Part shown: in pieces, positions 12,208 through 24,800 of the stretch | Position numbering within the stretch: position 1 is the first letter of the stretch | How the letters are laid out: the number at the start of each line of letters is the position of its first letter | Source: Effrenium voratum | Taxonomy: Eukaryota; Sar; Dinophyceae; Suessiales; Symbiodiniaceae | DNA length: 64,000 bases | Assembly: GCA_963377175.1 (NCBI GenBank) | Contig: CAUJNA010002113.1 | Span: 557,501-621,500 of the forward strand | Reading direction: 5' to 3' | Translations under genes and position numbers: made by a program | Notes under the pieces: model-generated | Databases searched by the model: none | Seen by the model: the letters and a program-made list of their open reading frames with translations, nothing else | Told to the model about the DNA's origin: nothing

Positions 12208-14416
12208 GTAGTGCATGGACATACTCATTATGGGCAATCAGCCAAAGTTCTATGAATGTCGGAATAATGAAACATGCATAAAAAGTACACCATGAGATGC
12301 AAACCAAAAATACACCCAGAGAAACATCCCGAAATCCAAGCTACAAAATGAACACACCTTGTTGTGCAAATACTGGCTTCCCTGCAAACTGACTGCGACC
12401 CCGCCCCGACGCATGCCGGGAGGGAGTCCAACACAGAGACAGCACACACACACAGGCATCCATACGCGCACGCATATGTGACTTACTGCCTCGGGCTTTT
12501 GTGACAAGTACTTAGACAAGTTTTGGGTCACAACCATTCCCAGAACTAGCGCTAGGTCACTGGAGTTTGAGGCAACCATTTTGTTTGTTCCCACTGCATG
12601 TTGACATTTCGGCTCAACAACGACATGTTTTGCTACTTCGGTCCCTGGCCTTTGTATCAAACTTGAAATTGGAGGCTGCAGGCTCAAGGTTTTTTTTTTC
12701 TTGTGTCTCAATTTTAATTGAACTTATGTTTGCGTGTTTGCCTAGGTTTGCCCATCATAAGTATGCACCTGGAAATGGACACACTCGCTTCGTAAAGGGA
12801 AAGGAGTGGAAACAACCCCAAAAAAACCTCTTGGGAAACATGCTTGGGGCTGTGTAGACCCTGGTATGTTCATGTTTGATTGGCCAATGATTGCGTGCTT
12901 GACAGGGCTCCTTTCAGAACGCAATGAGCCAATGAGTTGTCTTGCCTATGTCCAACGCCACACGGGGCAACCGTTCAAACTATGGTTGTTGCGTACTTGT
13001 GGTTAGAACCAAGACTTAAAGACGGAAAGCCCTATGTTTTGAACCAACTTCTCAAGGGACGACCCTGATTGGAAAGAACAGTGAAGTGCTTATTGGTCTA
13101 AGATTTCATCATTCAATGGGAACTCAGGATGAACAGACAACTGATTGACTACTTGGAGGCGTGTCCCATCTCACAAATGGAAAGTTTGGACTCAAGACAT
13201 CTTTTTACATGAGCCCTTCAAATCAGCCCTTAGCTGTTCCCATAAGGAAGCTTTACATGCCCCTTTGAGCAATGTGTATAGGGTTGTTGCAGTGTAACAG
13301 GCTGGAGGATTCAGGATCCTTTGCCCAGAGCCCCTTTGACATGTCCCATGGTATCTTGGGCTGACAGTTTAAGCAGAGAGGACAACTCAAGAATCAATGC
13401 CCTGACCGGAAAAGCAAATCGCGCTGCGCCAGTCACCAAGGAATCGACATCGGCGTTTGTGCCTGCAGAGGTGAGGAGAATTTGCATGCAGATCACCATG
13501 ATGCCAGGGCGTCTGTTTCAATTTGTTGCCATCTGTTGCGTGAGGTGTGCAAGCGGAGGAGTGTCCTGTTACCACATCTGTTTTGGAATGCCGGACCTGT
13601 CCAGGTGGCAGAAGGATCACTTTGGAGACTGGACGTTAAGCCGCGATTGGAGACCATCCCCAAAGAGTTCCTTTCGTGCAGCCAAAAACGAAAACTAATC
13701 TAAAGAAGCTTGGGTATTTTGGGCCCTGCTCTTTCCCAGATCAAAAAGGTATGTCTGGAGCCCGTTTCTTTTGCAGACGCTACATCCCAAGTTTACGATA
13801 CGCTATTGTCATGGTCAAGCGAGGTTTTTTTTCCTTGGGATCGCTAGGAATGGATTGACGAGCCTGTCGTCGGAAGTCAGAAGAAGCACATTTGTTTCAA
13901 TGGAAAAATGACCTACGAACCCCACAAGAAGCTTTGACCAATCAGCTGAATGTAGTTGTTATTTGCCTCACGAATGACAATCATGGAAACCACGATGCTT
14001 GTCTATGCGCACAACTGCTCAGTTAATGTTTAGTCACTTCTTACGCTGGCTTTCTATAGTTGCCACTTTCAAGCATGTGTTTCATCAGACATATGTAAGT
14101 CCAACATTTGGGGCTGGCCAAGTCGAGGGGGCGAGCGAGAATGTGGCTTGCAGCTACGCTGAATGGAACTGTGGACCACAGGCCGATGTTTGGCATCTCG
14201 TTTGTTTGACGGTTTCTTTGGGCGGCTTCTCAGTTTCGGGGCGAAATGTTCGCCTCAGTGAAAGTCATTCAGGCCGGGAGTTGGACGGTTCCCTGAAGAA
14301 CAGACACGGATCTGGTCTTTCACTTCGGGGGCCCTGCACTCATTGGGTTTGTCTCAAGGGAAAGCAACTGGAACCTGAAAAGCCGCCTGGCGCAGTCCAT
14401 GTGAGATGAGCCGCAG

Positions 14417-14650
14417 GTGATCCCAACGAGGACTGTTGGCGGGATCAGCTCGCTTTTCGCACCTTCGGCGAACGAAATGCCCGGGGACGAAACGGCGAAC
14501 TATCTTTTCCACCCTGCCTCCCGGTCCCAAAAAGGCGCTTGGGTGCTGCCTATCCCCGCGAAGCCACCTAAGGTCCCCCGAATTCCCTCAACGATGCTTC
14601 GGCCCGACTCAGATCAAACTATGAAACGTGCGCTTTCGCTTGCTTTGTAG
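14417..14650 (+). CDS. Small unassigned ORF, possible exon
   Basis: A 78-codon frame with mixed composition (including SLFAPSANEMPGDETANYL) ending at TAG. It is denser in coding-like codons than its flanks. No family recognised, and no second exon links to it. Confidence 0.25.
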   Translation: MIPTRTVGGISSLFAPSANEMPGDETANYLFHPASRSQKGAWVLPIPAKPPKVPRIPSTMLRPDSDQTMKRALSLAL

Positions 14651-14679
14651 GCGCTACCATTTCAAATTGGTAGGAGGCT

Positions 14680-15380
14680 TAGGCCTTTGGAGGTGGGCCT
14701 GTAGCGTTTGTAGCAGGAGCAATAGCGCTTCTGGAAGGCTTGAGATGGCCAAAGTTTGTGAACAGCGGATTCAGCGACTTCGAGCACGATAAGAAGGGCA
14801 TGCCGCGGATCCGGCTGAAGACGGAGCAGTAGAAGGGCCTCAGAGAGGACGAGAGGACCTCTCAGACTTCGGATGATAGAAGGTCTCAGGGGACCAAGCT
14901 GCCTGGCAAGGCAGCTGACCACAGAGAAAGGGATTGTCGAGCAGATGGTGAGCCGATGGGAACGTACATCGGCAGAGGGCCTGCACCTGGCTGACAGACC
15001 TGGACAACGAGGAGCATCCAGGGCCGTGATGATCAGGACCATCCTCAGCAACAAGCTCACCACGGAGGGAATGTCTCCTGAGCTGGTAAATCATCATGCT
15101 TGCATCCATGAACGAGAGCGGAGGGCATGATTCTGGAGCTCCAGACCGCCCTGGAGACTGAAAGGAGTTGGCGAGATCGGCACGTTCAACAGCAAGCCGA
15201 AGGGCTATGGAACTGGCTATTCACATGAAACTGATCCCATGACGCAACTTCGGGATGCTGGCAAGGTCGCCTTGACACGGACGATGCGGAGGCGTGTGAG
15301 CTTGCAGCGGAGATGCTGCAGCACGAGCAGGAGGTCTACCATCATGGCCTTGCAATCAAGGATTGTTCAATTTGGCCCCC
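14680..15380 (+). pseudogene. Decayed coding stretch with frameshifts
   Basis: A GC-rich block reads as helical, charged peptide but in shifting frames: LEMAKVCEQRIQRLRAR near 14742, a frame rich in EDERTSQTSDDRRSQG near 14850, SNKLTTEGMSPELVNHH near 15050, ILELQTALETERSWRDRH near 15131 and DDAEACELAAEMLQHEQEVYHHG near 15280. There are in-frame stops between these. Either several adjacent exons with tiny introns are present or this is a broken (possibly processed) copy of a coiled-coil gene. The absence of clean splice sites makes me favour a broken copy. Confidence 0.4.
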
Positions 15381-17482
15381 TTTCTCACACACTGGACACC
15401 ACTGTGCGCTCCTTCATGATCTTGTCTCTTGCCTTGTCACTGCACACAATGTTCAGCTGCCCCTGGCTTAGGAGCTTTCTGATAGCCAATGGCCAGATTC
15501 AGGCTAAACCCCACAGATACCAAGCCATGGTCAACCAATATGGAGAGCAAAGGATTCCGACCAGGCCAGTCTTGGACCCAAGGTACAGGCGCAGCGGCCG
15601 TGGTCATCTATGCGTTGCTGCCTGGCTGGAACAAGGGTTTTGGGACGGTCCCCATGCGCAGATCCAAGCCTACTCTAAGGCGTAGGCGTTGTTGGTAAGC
15701 GACCTCTGATTGCAGAATGCTATTGTGTTTTAGCTAGCTTTCACTAGTGTATGGGGAGGGGTCCACGTCCATTAAGGCATCCATTGGTTTGACAGACGCG
15801 GTTTAACCCAACCAGGAACTCAATGGCTATCTACTCCCCTACAAATAACATGGAATCCACAAGGGGGATCCATTTCCCACAAGGAGTTTCCGCTACATTG
15901 CATGGTGTTACGTAGGCCTGCCCCATGGTTGCTTACTCCATTCACCAGGGGTTTGAAGGGTTCGAACAGCAGGCTGGCTGGCCTGACCTTGGGAAAGTCC
16001 TCACTGCTGCAGCAGCGCCATGCCGTGATCGCCTTGCAACTTGGAGATGTCGCGTTCGAGCGGGGCAGTGGCCGTGGGCCACATCATCTCTTGGGCCATT
16101 TGGGTGTGCGTTCCTTTTGGGTTGGAAGGGAAATCGAAAGGAAAACAACCAGCTGAAGGGGTCCCCATATTGAGGAATCCTGTTTCGCCTGGAGAAGCGA
16201 CACCGTGCAAGGGGGGGGACCTGTGCTTTCGGCCGCAAGATTTGCCCGTGATATCGACTGCATGGCATGATAATCCTTCTTGGCCCATATTTCCGGAAAT
16301 ACTTCTAGTGTAACTTCTTAGCTTAGCCACTACGCCATTCTTTCCAGGGATCCTTCTTTCCGGCTTTCGCTATCAAAAATCCAGAGAGAACGGCTGATCA
16401 AAAAGAACAATGGCTGAAGGTTCAAGGTGAGAACCCAGGGAGAAATCTATGAGTTGGTGGGAACTGCCTCAAGAGTGTGATTGGCTGGTTACATCAAATA
16501 AAACCAATACCCATGTTGTGCATGTTTGGTCATATCCCCGATGGTTATTTGCGTTTGAATTGTCAAGTCGTGAACTCGGCCACATTTCGATCCCCAGGTG
16601 CATGGTGCAATGCAAGCGATCAGACATGATTCGGTCATGTCCCCGCAGGTTTGCCTTTTGCGAGGCCCAGACAATGCAGAGCTCAGCCCGCGTAGCTTGA
16701 TCCAGACATCATGGTGCTGCTAGTTTTGAAATCATCCCTTAACTGTGTATAGAATTTGGTAGTTTGGCCTTGCCTGTGTGACCTGTAAAGAATTTAAAGA
16801 GAAGTGTTAGGTCGCAGTTGGCATCAGCTGCATCGATTGTTGCATAAGGTTTTCTGCTGGAAGGAATCCCAATCAAGGCAGCCTTGTTCTCACCTGGCAA
16901 TACTGACCCTAGATCTAAGTAGAACCTGCCTGATTTACAGGGGTGTGCTTCTCTTAAAAGTGAAGGATCGCTTCCAACATGCAAGGCATCTTCCCCCATT
17001 CATCCACCACAAGATGACTATTCCTGTGTCCCTGTGATTGTCCAAAATATCTCCCACGGACGAGAATGAATCTCCAGCAGGCCAGCAAGGGGGGCACTGC
17101 TAATGAATCATGCAACATACTGTGGATGGACGAAATCCTGCACCACCCAAGAAACCCTGGAATGATGATTCCCTAGTAAATACCAATAAACAATAGTTTC
17201 AACCATGGTTTCCAAGTTGCTTGTTCCTGGAGTTTGCTTACCGCCAACTTTTTCACGCACCTTCGAGACCTGCGACTGGCTGACAGCTTCTTTCAACTCT
17301 TTGAATCGGACCCCTTTGAACTCCTTCAAGGGAAATAACTCCTGAATCAATGGCCTACGATAATGCCCCAAAAACCATACCACTCACACACGCCCCACAT
17401 GCATACCCTTTTCTACCCTCATGTACCCTGTTACACATGTATATATGCATATATCCTATGTACCCGACGAAAATTCCCCGAG

Positions 17483-17548
17483 GAAAGTCTGTTCTGCGCG
17501 CTGAGGTCTGTGGTTGCTCTTCAGCTCCTGGCCAAGAATCGACAGAAG
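17483..17548 (+). CDS. Candidate exon, hydrophobic helix
   Basis: CCCCGAG|GAAAG opens a reading with ESLFCALRSVVALQLLAKNRQ closed by AAG|GTATCAG. The helix could be one of the N-terminal membrane segments of the SERINC-like gene, whose firm exons begin at 18.7 kb. Unproven. Confidence 0.35.
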
Positions 17549-18608
17549 GTATCAGAAGGTCCTGGTTTGGACCACTTCCCTACTAAGAACCCCCCTCTGG
17601 TGGGTTCCATGGCAACGTGGATAGGAGGGTATTGACGAATTATAGTGACTATTTGGGTTCTGAAAGACTAATCAAGGGTCAGGACCTCTCCGTGGCTCTC
17701 TTGCTATGGAATGAAATTTGGATACAAAGGACGCCAGGCTTTAGGCAACACCCCGTATTATTCCACAATACTGCTTGATCCGGGGTGTGCATTATCCTTT
17801 GTCTTTGGACACCCCCCAAAGGAGATATGATTGACAACACGTTCGTGACATGACATGTTCACAAGTGCTGCGTGTTTGCATATTGGGTGATATTTCGAGC
17901 TACCTACTTAGCACACAATCCCAAAGTGATGGCACGGTGGACTGGAGACGTGTTTGGAAGGGAGGCTGATGCTACTGCCAGCTCCGTTCGTTGGAGTTGC
18001 TGCTAGCGGTTCTGCGCTCATAAAGAAGCAGCCCACCAGGTTGTATGCAGAGGTTCATAGGCTCACTTTTGGAGCCATGGTAAAACAAGGTCCGCAGCGA
18101 GTTCAAAACGAGATCAGAACGAGTCTCCAGGCAGGCCAATGTGAGCAGTAATTTCCCTGCAACACACCACGCATCCATGATGTTCACAGGCAGGCGGTAA
18201 TTCAGCCAACACGCAGGCAAAGAACCATGATAGCTCGTCCTTCTCAGCTTCATCATCCGCTTTACGCTGGCTCTCGCAGTTGAATCATTGTGATCGCAAA
18301 TGATTGCAAACCACGCTGTTGGAAAGCGAGATCAGTAACTTCGAAAGGGCGCCTGGCGGGAGAACGCGGTTCCAACACCCGAACATGAAGATAATTATGT
18401 AGCAAACAACCACATGCGTTTCAGAAGGCAGGTGAATGGCAGCAATCTGTCAATGCCAGGTTCTACTCCTTGATTTCATGAGGGGTGTGGTCAGCCCACA
18501 TAAACCTTCACAACAACTCGATCCCGCTTCTGACTGCAGCTCACTCACTGCCTTGTTCTGAGTACCAGCTGCTCCCTCAGAGGCGTTCACATTCGTGACT
18601 TTACACTG

Positions 18609-18681
18609 ACCAACTGACTGACTGACTGACCGATCAACCGACCGACGGACTGACGGACTGACTGACTTCCTGACGGGCTGA
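18609..18681. repeat. Degenerate ACTG/ACCG tetranucleotide repeat
   Basis: Short imperfect tandem of CTGA/CCGA units just upstream of a SERINC-like exon. Confidence 0.75.
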
Positions 18682-18733
18682 CAAGTATCTACTGGAACCA
18701 ACGGAGTTTGGGGTCGCTGCTCATCTGAGGTGT

Positions 18734-18803
18734 GTGCTGATTTTCTTGCTGCTCTTCTTTCCCAACGGCATGTTCGTGGCGGTGGACTTCTTTAGCATGC
18801 GCG
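18734..18803 (+). CDS. SERINC-like exon A
   Basis: Reads [20 protein letters not shown], ending CGCG|GTGGGA. The acceptor is probably CATCTGAG just upstream, or an earlier AG. It corresponds to the family helix preceding the F-F-x-x-W segment. Confidence 0.5.
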
Positions 18804-21800
18804 GTGGGAGGGTTTCAAGAAGTCTCCCGATGTTGTGCTCAACAGAACTGGCGATATCTAAACAAGCAAAAGCATGTACAGAGCACAACGCATTTAAGTC
18901 TTGCCATGTCAAGCAGCATGTTCGCCAGCGACAACTGTGAGATGAACTTGCGAATCTGGAGGGTTCATGCACGTTACTGGGAGGTTCGGAGGCTCTTGGG
19001 CACGCTCCTTGGGCCTACGCCACCTTTGGAGCATGGACACTTGGTGGGTCCCAGCCGTCTCCTTAGCTTATAGCTTTTTAGGGTTTAGTGGGGGTGTCCA
19101 TTTAACCCACTAAAAGCTAAGCTTTTAGCAGGGGATCTTAGAACAGCCCCGAACAAAATATGACCGGAACATGGCAGTTGGTTGGGGCCCGGCGCCCAAG
19201 TCAAAGGGAGGAGTTGGCCATTTTTGCAACAAGCTGTACCCCCGGGTCCAACGCAACGTCTACCAATGAATCTCTGATTATTGGGAAAATGAAGTGACCC
19301 CATTGTATGCAATTCAGAAAGGGGGGCCTTCCTGCAAGGGGAGATTTCAAAAAAGGTTTGCTTAATGGCAACTGGGACCGGAGGGGCCCCTGAAGAAAAT
19401 GCGTGTTTTCTTAAAACCGCCACCAGCCTTGACGCATTGTGCCGGCCGACATTGATCTGTCTCTCACAGCCGCAGGTTCGCAGCTGCTGCGTACCGAGTG
19501 ATGCAGGCAGCGACCGAACTTTTCGAGTCGAGAGCATAGAGTTGCTTCCAGAGTCGTCTTTCTCTACTAGGCCCCCCAGTTGTGCCCTTTTACCCTTTTT
19601 GGGGGGAGAGTAAAATAGACTGCAGAAAAAAGGGTACCTTTATTCTAACCTCGCTACTGGAGGACCTAGACTTGTAAGGGCAGGTTTCCGGTCACAGAAG
19701 GAATCATCACTGAAGCTTGCCTGGAAGCAGCCATCTGACACAAAATGCCCCTTACATACTCTAGGACCTCTGGACACCTCAATTCTCCTCATTTGCTAAT
19801 TGGTTGCGGTTGACTTTGAAGTGGTGTGGTCCAGAGGGCGAGGTTTGTGTCGCAACCTTTGGATAGGGAGCGACCAGTGGTATGGCTCGTTGGCCCCACT
19901 GGTAACAGACATTTGCATCCTACAATTGTCTATGCTTGCAAATCTGAGCTGCATTTGCATGTGCGGCATGACTTGTTGAGCACTCCCAAGAAGCTGGAGT
20001 GCGGCACGCCTGCACGGAAAGCATCGTTACATCATGTCCACAGATGCAGCATGGTGTTGCGCAAGTTATTGCACCTCAGCAAGGGCTTGCTTGGCGACCT
20101 CGCTTAGAACCTTCTTACATGAACGGTTAGAACTTTCTTCAAAGGGGTTACTAGAAGCGTCCTGAGAAGTTTGCCGGGGGGTCCTAAAGCCGCTCTCGAA
20201 ACCAGACGTGGCGGGAAGCAGGTCAATATGCTGGCAGATTCCCACTTCGCTGAAGGGATACAAGCAGTCGCAAGATGGATGCCCTTCACAGTGGGCGACC
20301 TCCGAAAAAGCAGATAGACAGCCTCAGGCTTCCCTATGTTTTCCTTATTTGCCTTAATGTGAAACAAAGGTTGCGCTTGTGCTTCCCTTTAGGTACAAAG
20401 TTTAAGCTGTCTGGATCAGTTGCCGGCGAGAGGCACATGTAAAAGATCCTGTCCCTTTCAATCCTTTGACGTTGAGGTTGTTGTTTCAAGGGGATGCAAA
20501 ACGAAGCGAACAGCGAATTAACACACACACACACACACCGGTTTCCTGCACATGGCGGCAGCCCGGCTTCTCAACCTTGGCGATAGCCTTTAACAGCAAA
20601 GGTTCTGAAATCTTCTCTGGGTTCTCTCTGTCCCTTTGACTCATGAACGCGGATTCCGATAAAGAAGCCTGCTTCCTATGGGTACATTCTTGGTGGGTGG
20701 ACACCAACCAAAAGTATCAATGTCCTGCTTTTCTGCAAGCAGTGGCCAGGTTGCTATGTGTTGGTCCTGCTCTGTGCGTGTGTGATTGCGCTTTCCCCAA
20801 GCAGGCCTCTTCCCCTTTTTTAAACATCACCTTTTGGGGCCATTGGAATGGAGTTTGGGCTATGTATCTGGGCCAGGCAGTCCTGTTCATGGACTTTGCC
20901 TACAACATCAACGACCGGCTCTACTCGTCGGCCGTGCCGCGGCCAATCATCTTGGCAGGTGCTTGTCATAAAAACCGACCCATCCATCCGTCCATCCGTC
21001 CGTCCACCCATCCATCCATCCATCCATCCATCCATCCATCCATCCATCCATCCATCCATCCATCCATCCATCCATCCATCCCGTTAATCACTCTCGTTCC
21101 ATCCACTCAATTAAGGTATGTCCGCGTGTCATTAATTTCATTTATTCAAGGACTCAAGCAATTAACTCGATCCCTCTCAAGCATTCCATTCAGTCTCCAT
21201 TCCTTCCATTGAGTTCCTTGGATCCGTTCATTCAATCATTCATTCGGTTCAACCCAGGCATTCCATTCATTTCATGTATTGGACGTGTGCCATTAGTTGT
21301 ATCCGTCGTGCTGATTCCATGCATGTAGTCCATTGGATTCATGTTGTATGCTCCACTGATTCAATTTATTCATGGAGTAGTGATTGTTTGTTTGGTCTGG
21401 TGTTTGCTTGGGCAAGGGCTACCCTTGAGTATTCCGCTCCAGGAAAACCGCTTTCTTGAAATCCCATGGCAGAAGGTGAGGATGCTGGAAATGACGGTTC
21501 CCCCTTGCAATGGGGGGTGTCTTTTTAAGGGAACCCCCTAAAACGATGGGTTTCCTTTCGTTTTTTTCTTCAAACCACCAAACCGGGACACCTTCAAAAA
21601 GGACAGGCCCAAATGATGGCATTGCTGCTATTGGAATCCTAGGCCCTGGCGAAGCACAACTGTTGTTTCAGCTCGTGAGACTCGCGATTCACTGGAGAAG
21701 CTGGAGTTTGCTTCCCTTGAAAGTGACGAGGTTGCTCTGACGAGGTTGTTCCAGGGATGGAAATCGGACCTTGGCATCGAAGCCATATTGGGCTTCAGAT

Positions 21801-24800
21801 CTTCGCCCCACACCCCACCTTCGTCAATTCCGGGACTTAAGGTCGAACATGGAACAAATATGGGCGGCTTCGGTGTCCTTCTTGGGCTTGGTAGGCAAAC
21901 CAAAAGGAGCACCGAAGCCAATTTGGTGGCCGGATTCCGATTTAAGACATACCCGCATGTTGTTTCCCGTTTTGGTCTCAAAGGAAACCAAAAGGAAAAC
22001 CGCCATGTTGGGAGTTTCCTCGAAACCCCCCCAAAAAAGCACGCATCTGTTCCAAGAATTGGCTCTCAGGTGGAGGCGCGACGCCGACTGATGAGCTCGG
22101 AGGTGGGGATGGTGAGTTACAGGTGACGAAACCGGAGTCGAAAGCTTGGCAACCAGGTCAGCCAGGATCGTGCCCTTTTACCGTTTCTTGTTTGGTTGGG
22201 AGGGGTTTCCCCACTAAAACAGACTACAGAAAAAAAAAGGTACCGTTATTCTAACCTCTCTGCTGGAGGACCTAGGTAAGGTTTCCTTGGGTTCCTTACA
22301 GTTGGTGTGGTTTCCTTGTGCCTTTCCGAAGACCTAAAGGGTATGGTAGAGAATAGGTCAGGTTGGCAAGGTTGGTAAAGTGTCCTTACGTTTCTTAAAG
22401 AAGCCGAAAGTTCAAAAGGGTGGTTAGGTGTTCCTTGGCTACTCCAATAATTTGGGAACAACACTGATTTGAGATTTGTTCAACACATCCGGTAGTCTAT
22501 GGTCCCAAAATGGACAGGGAGCTCACGAAATTTCCTGTAGTCCACCATAAATTGGAACATCATACAGTGGAGTCGTTGGAGAAGCCCAAGGGTCAGGTCC
22601 GATTCACACGCTCAGATGCATTAATGGGTTTTAGATGCTCAGACTTCAGGCCTTCGGGGCTCAACCACGTGCCAAGCCTTTGTCGTCACCAACGTATCAA
22701 GGTACATGCAGGTATTACATGTGTTTTCTTGATACACCGTGGGAAGCAAGGGACGCCAAAAAAACTACTCCATTTTTTTTTTTGGGGGGGGGGTCCTTCC
22801 CTATATGGGACAACTCCCAGGAAGCCGCTGTAAAATCGAGGCCTACAAGGGCCGGCTCGCAGTGATGCTCTGCGCCTCCGCGCTCCTGCTGCTGGCCTCG
22901 CCTTTCGGCAACCCATTTCTAAGTTGGTTTAGGGGGCGAAACGATTCGGAGATGGACCGCAGGTTTTACCCTCCCAACTAACATGGCAGCTATGGGGAGG
23001 TGATTGGAAGATTAATCTCCTCTTCAAGGGACCCCCTATCAGGTGCCATGTTAGTGGGAGGGAGGGTAGTCCTTTCTATTTTCCAGAGCAACCCTATTTT
23101 TGGCCCACATCTGTATTACCCTGAGTTGTCAGTCTAGTTTAGTGTTATGTTCCCAAAAGGGATATGTTCTGATTTTCCGGCAGTCATCCAACAAGATCGG
23201 AATCATCGACCCGTGGCATTGAGCAGTTCTGGGTTTTGGGAGCCTGGGACTTGAGGATCGGTGCAGCCATCGCCATTTGCCATTGGGTGCCCGACGTGAC
23301 CTGGCCCAGAAAGTGTTGGGGAGTGCTGGCTAAGTCACGGAGTCTTCCAATACACCAATTCTGGTATATTATGCCCATAGTTTTCAGCACGCCATGCGAA
23401 TGAATTGGTTCTTGGTTCTGTTGTCACGCATACAGATTAGTTTGTGTTGCTTTTTCGCAAAGTCCACAGCACCCTGGATGTGTGGTGGATGTGAAATGCG
23501 AACAAAGTCTGATCAGTGGCAGGAAGTTCACTGTAGTGCTTGTAGTTAGTGTATGTTTGTGTGTGTGTGTGTGGGGCCGGTTGCCTGCCCTGGGTTGGCG
23601 ATGAGATTGGGTTTGCGGATTCATACCTTGGCAGAGTAGATGAGATGCTCACCTTTGTTCAACATGAGGGCATTTACCTTCCAGCAAACAAGCTGATTGG
23701 TAGCCCATTCCAAGTTTGGGAGGACATCACCCAAATTGCCCATGGAAAAACATGGGCCACCCCCGGTTTGTCCTCTCAGCAAACAAGAATAAGCGTCTGC
23801 TCAGATGAGCAGCGAGCATTGAGCTTGCTTTGCAGCTGCCAGGTAAAAGAGATGTACGAAAGGTGACAGAAGGTGACCCCTGACTGGCTCGGCCATGGCC
23901 GTACATTGGACCATATTGAATAATGTTGGACCATTGACTCATTTCATGAAAGCGCTGCTTGTCAGGCCGCCCAATGATCAAATCCTTAGCCAAGCCACTC
24001 TATTCAACTTACACTGCCCGCTGGTCAACACCCGTGAAGTAGTTGCCTCAGTAGGAGATAAGATAGGAAAGCTCTGGTTGCCTTGCCAGAAGCAGATCCT
24101 GGTTTCTTTGGTTTACAGATCCCCTACTGAGAGGGGCACGTTCTTCGCCAAGGTGACCTGGCTGGTGCTCAGCGCTATCGGAGGCACACCGGCCTTGGGA
24201 AGGGAGCGCGACTGTTGAGCTCTGTTCACAACTTCCCAGTTGCCTAGTGGCACGTTTTAGCCAGGAAATCTAAAGGGGAAACACTAGCAACAGGTTGGTG
24301 GATGTGTTGTTGACTGATGTCTTTCAGTGGGTGTCCATGTAAATCCATATCGTTTGGTGTTGAATTGGCATCCCTTTTCAGATTGACCAACACAAAGCAA
24401 GATGTCCTGGCGTCCCCATTGGCAACCTGAGCCGAGTAGACACATAGGGCAACTTGACTTGAACTTGTATTTTTGGGAGGCGTTTTGACCCCTTCTATTC
24501 CATTGAAGCGGCCTGACACCCAGCCCTGCTTCGCTTCCCATGGTGGGAATAGCCCACAAACAGCCGTCAGTAGGTCAGATTGTCCGTACCTGACCTGATA
24601 CCTGCCACGGTTCCCTGCGAATCCCGACCGACTTTGAAACCATCCCAGCTTTTATCTCTGTTTCGGGGTCAGAGCTCCCTTTCGGGTCAGCCAACAAAGA
24701 CTGGTCAGCGCCTTTTGTGAACAGCATGCACGCCACGTGTTGGAACTCGGTTTAAGGAATCAGGCCCTGCCCGCCCCCCCCCCCCCCCCCCTGCGCTTTA

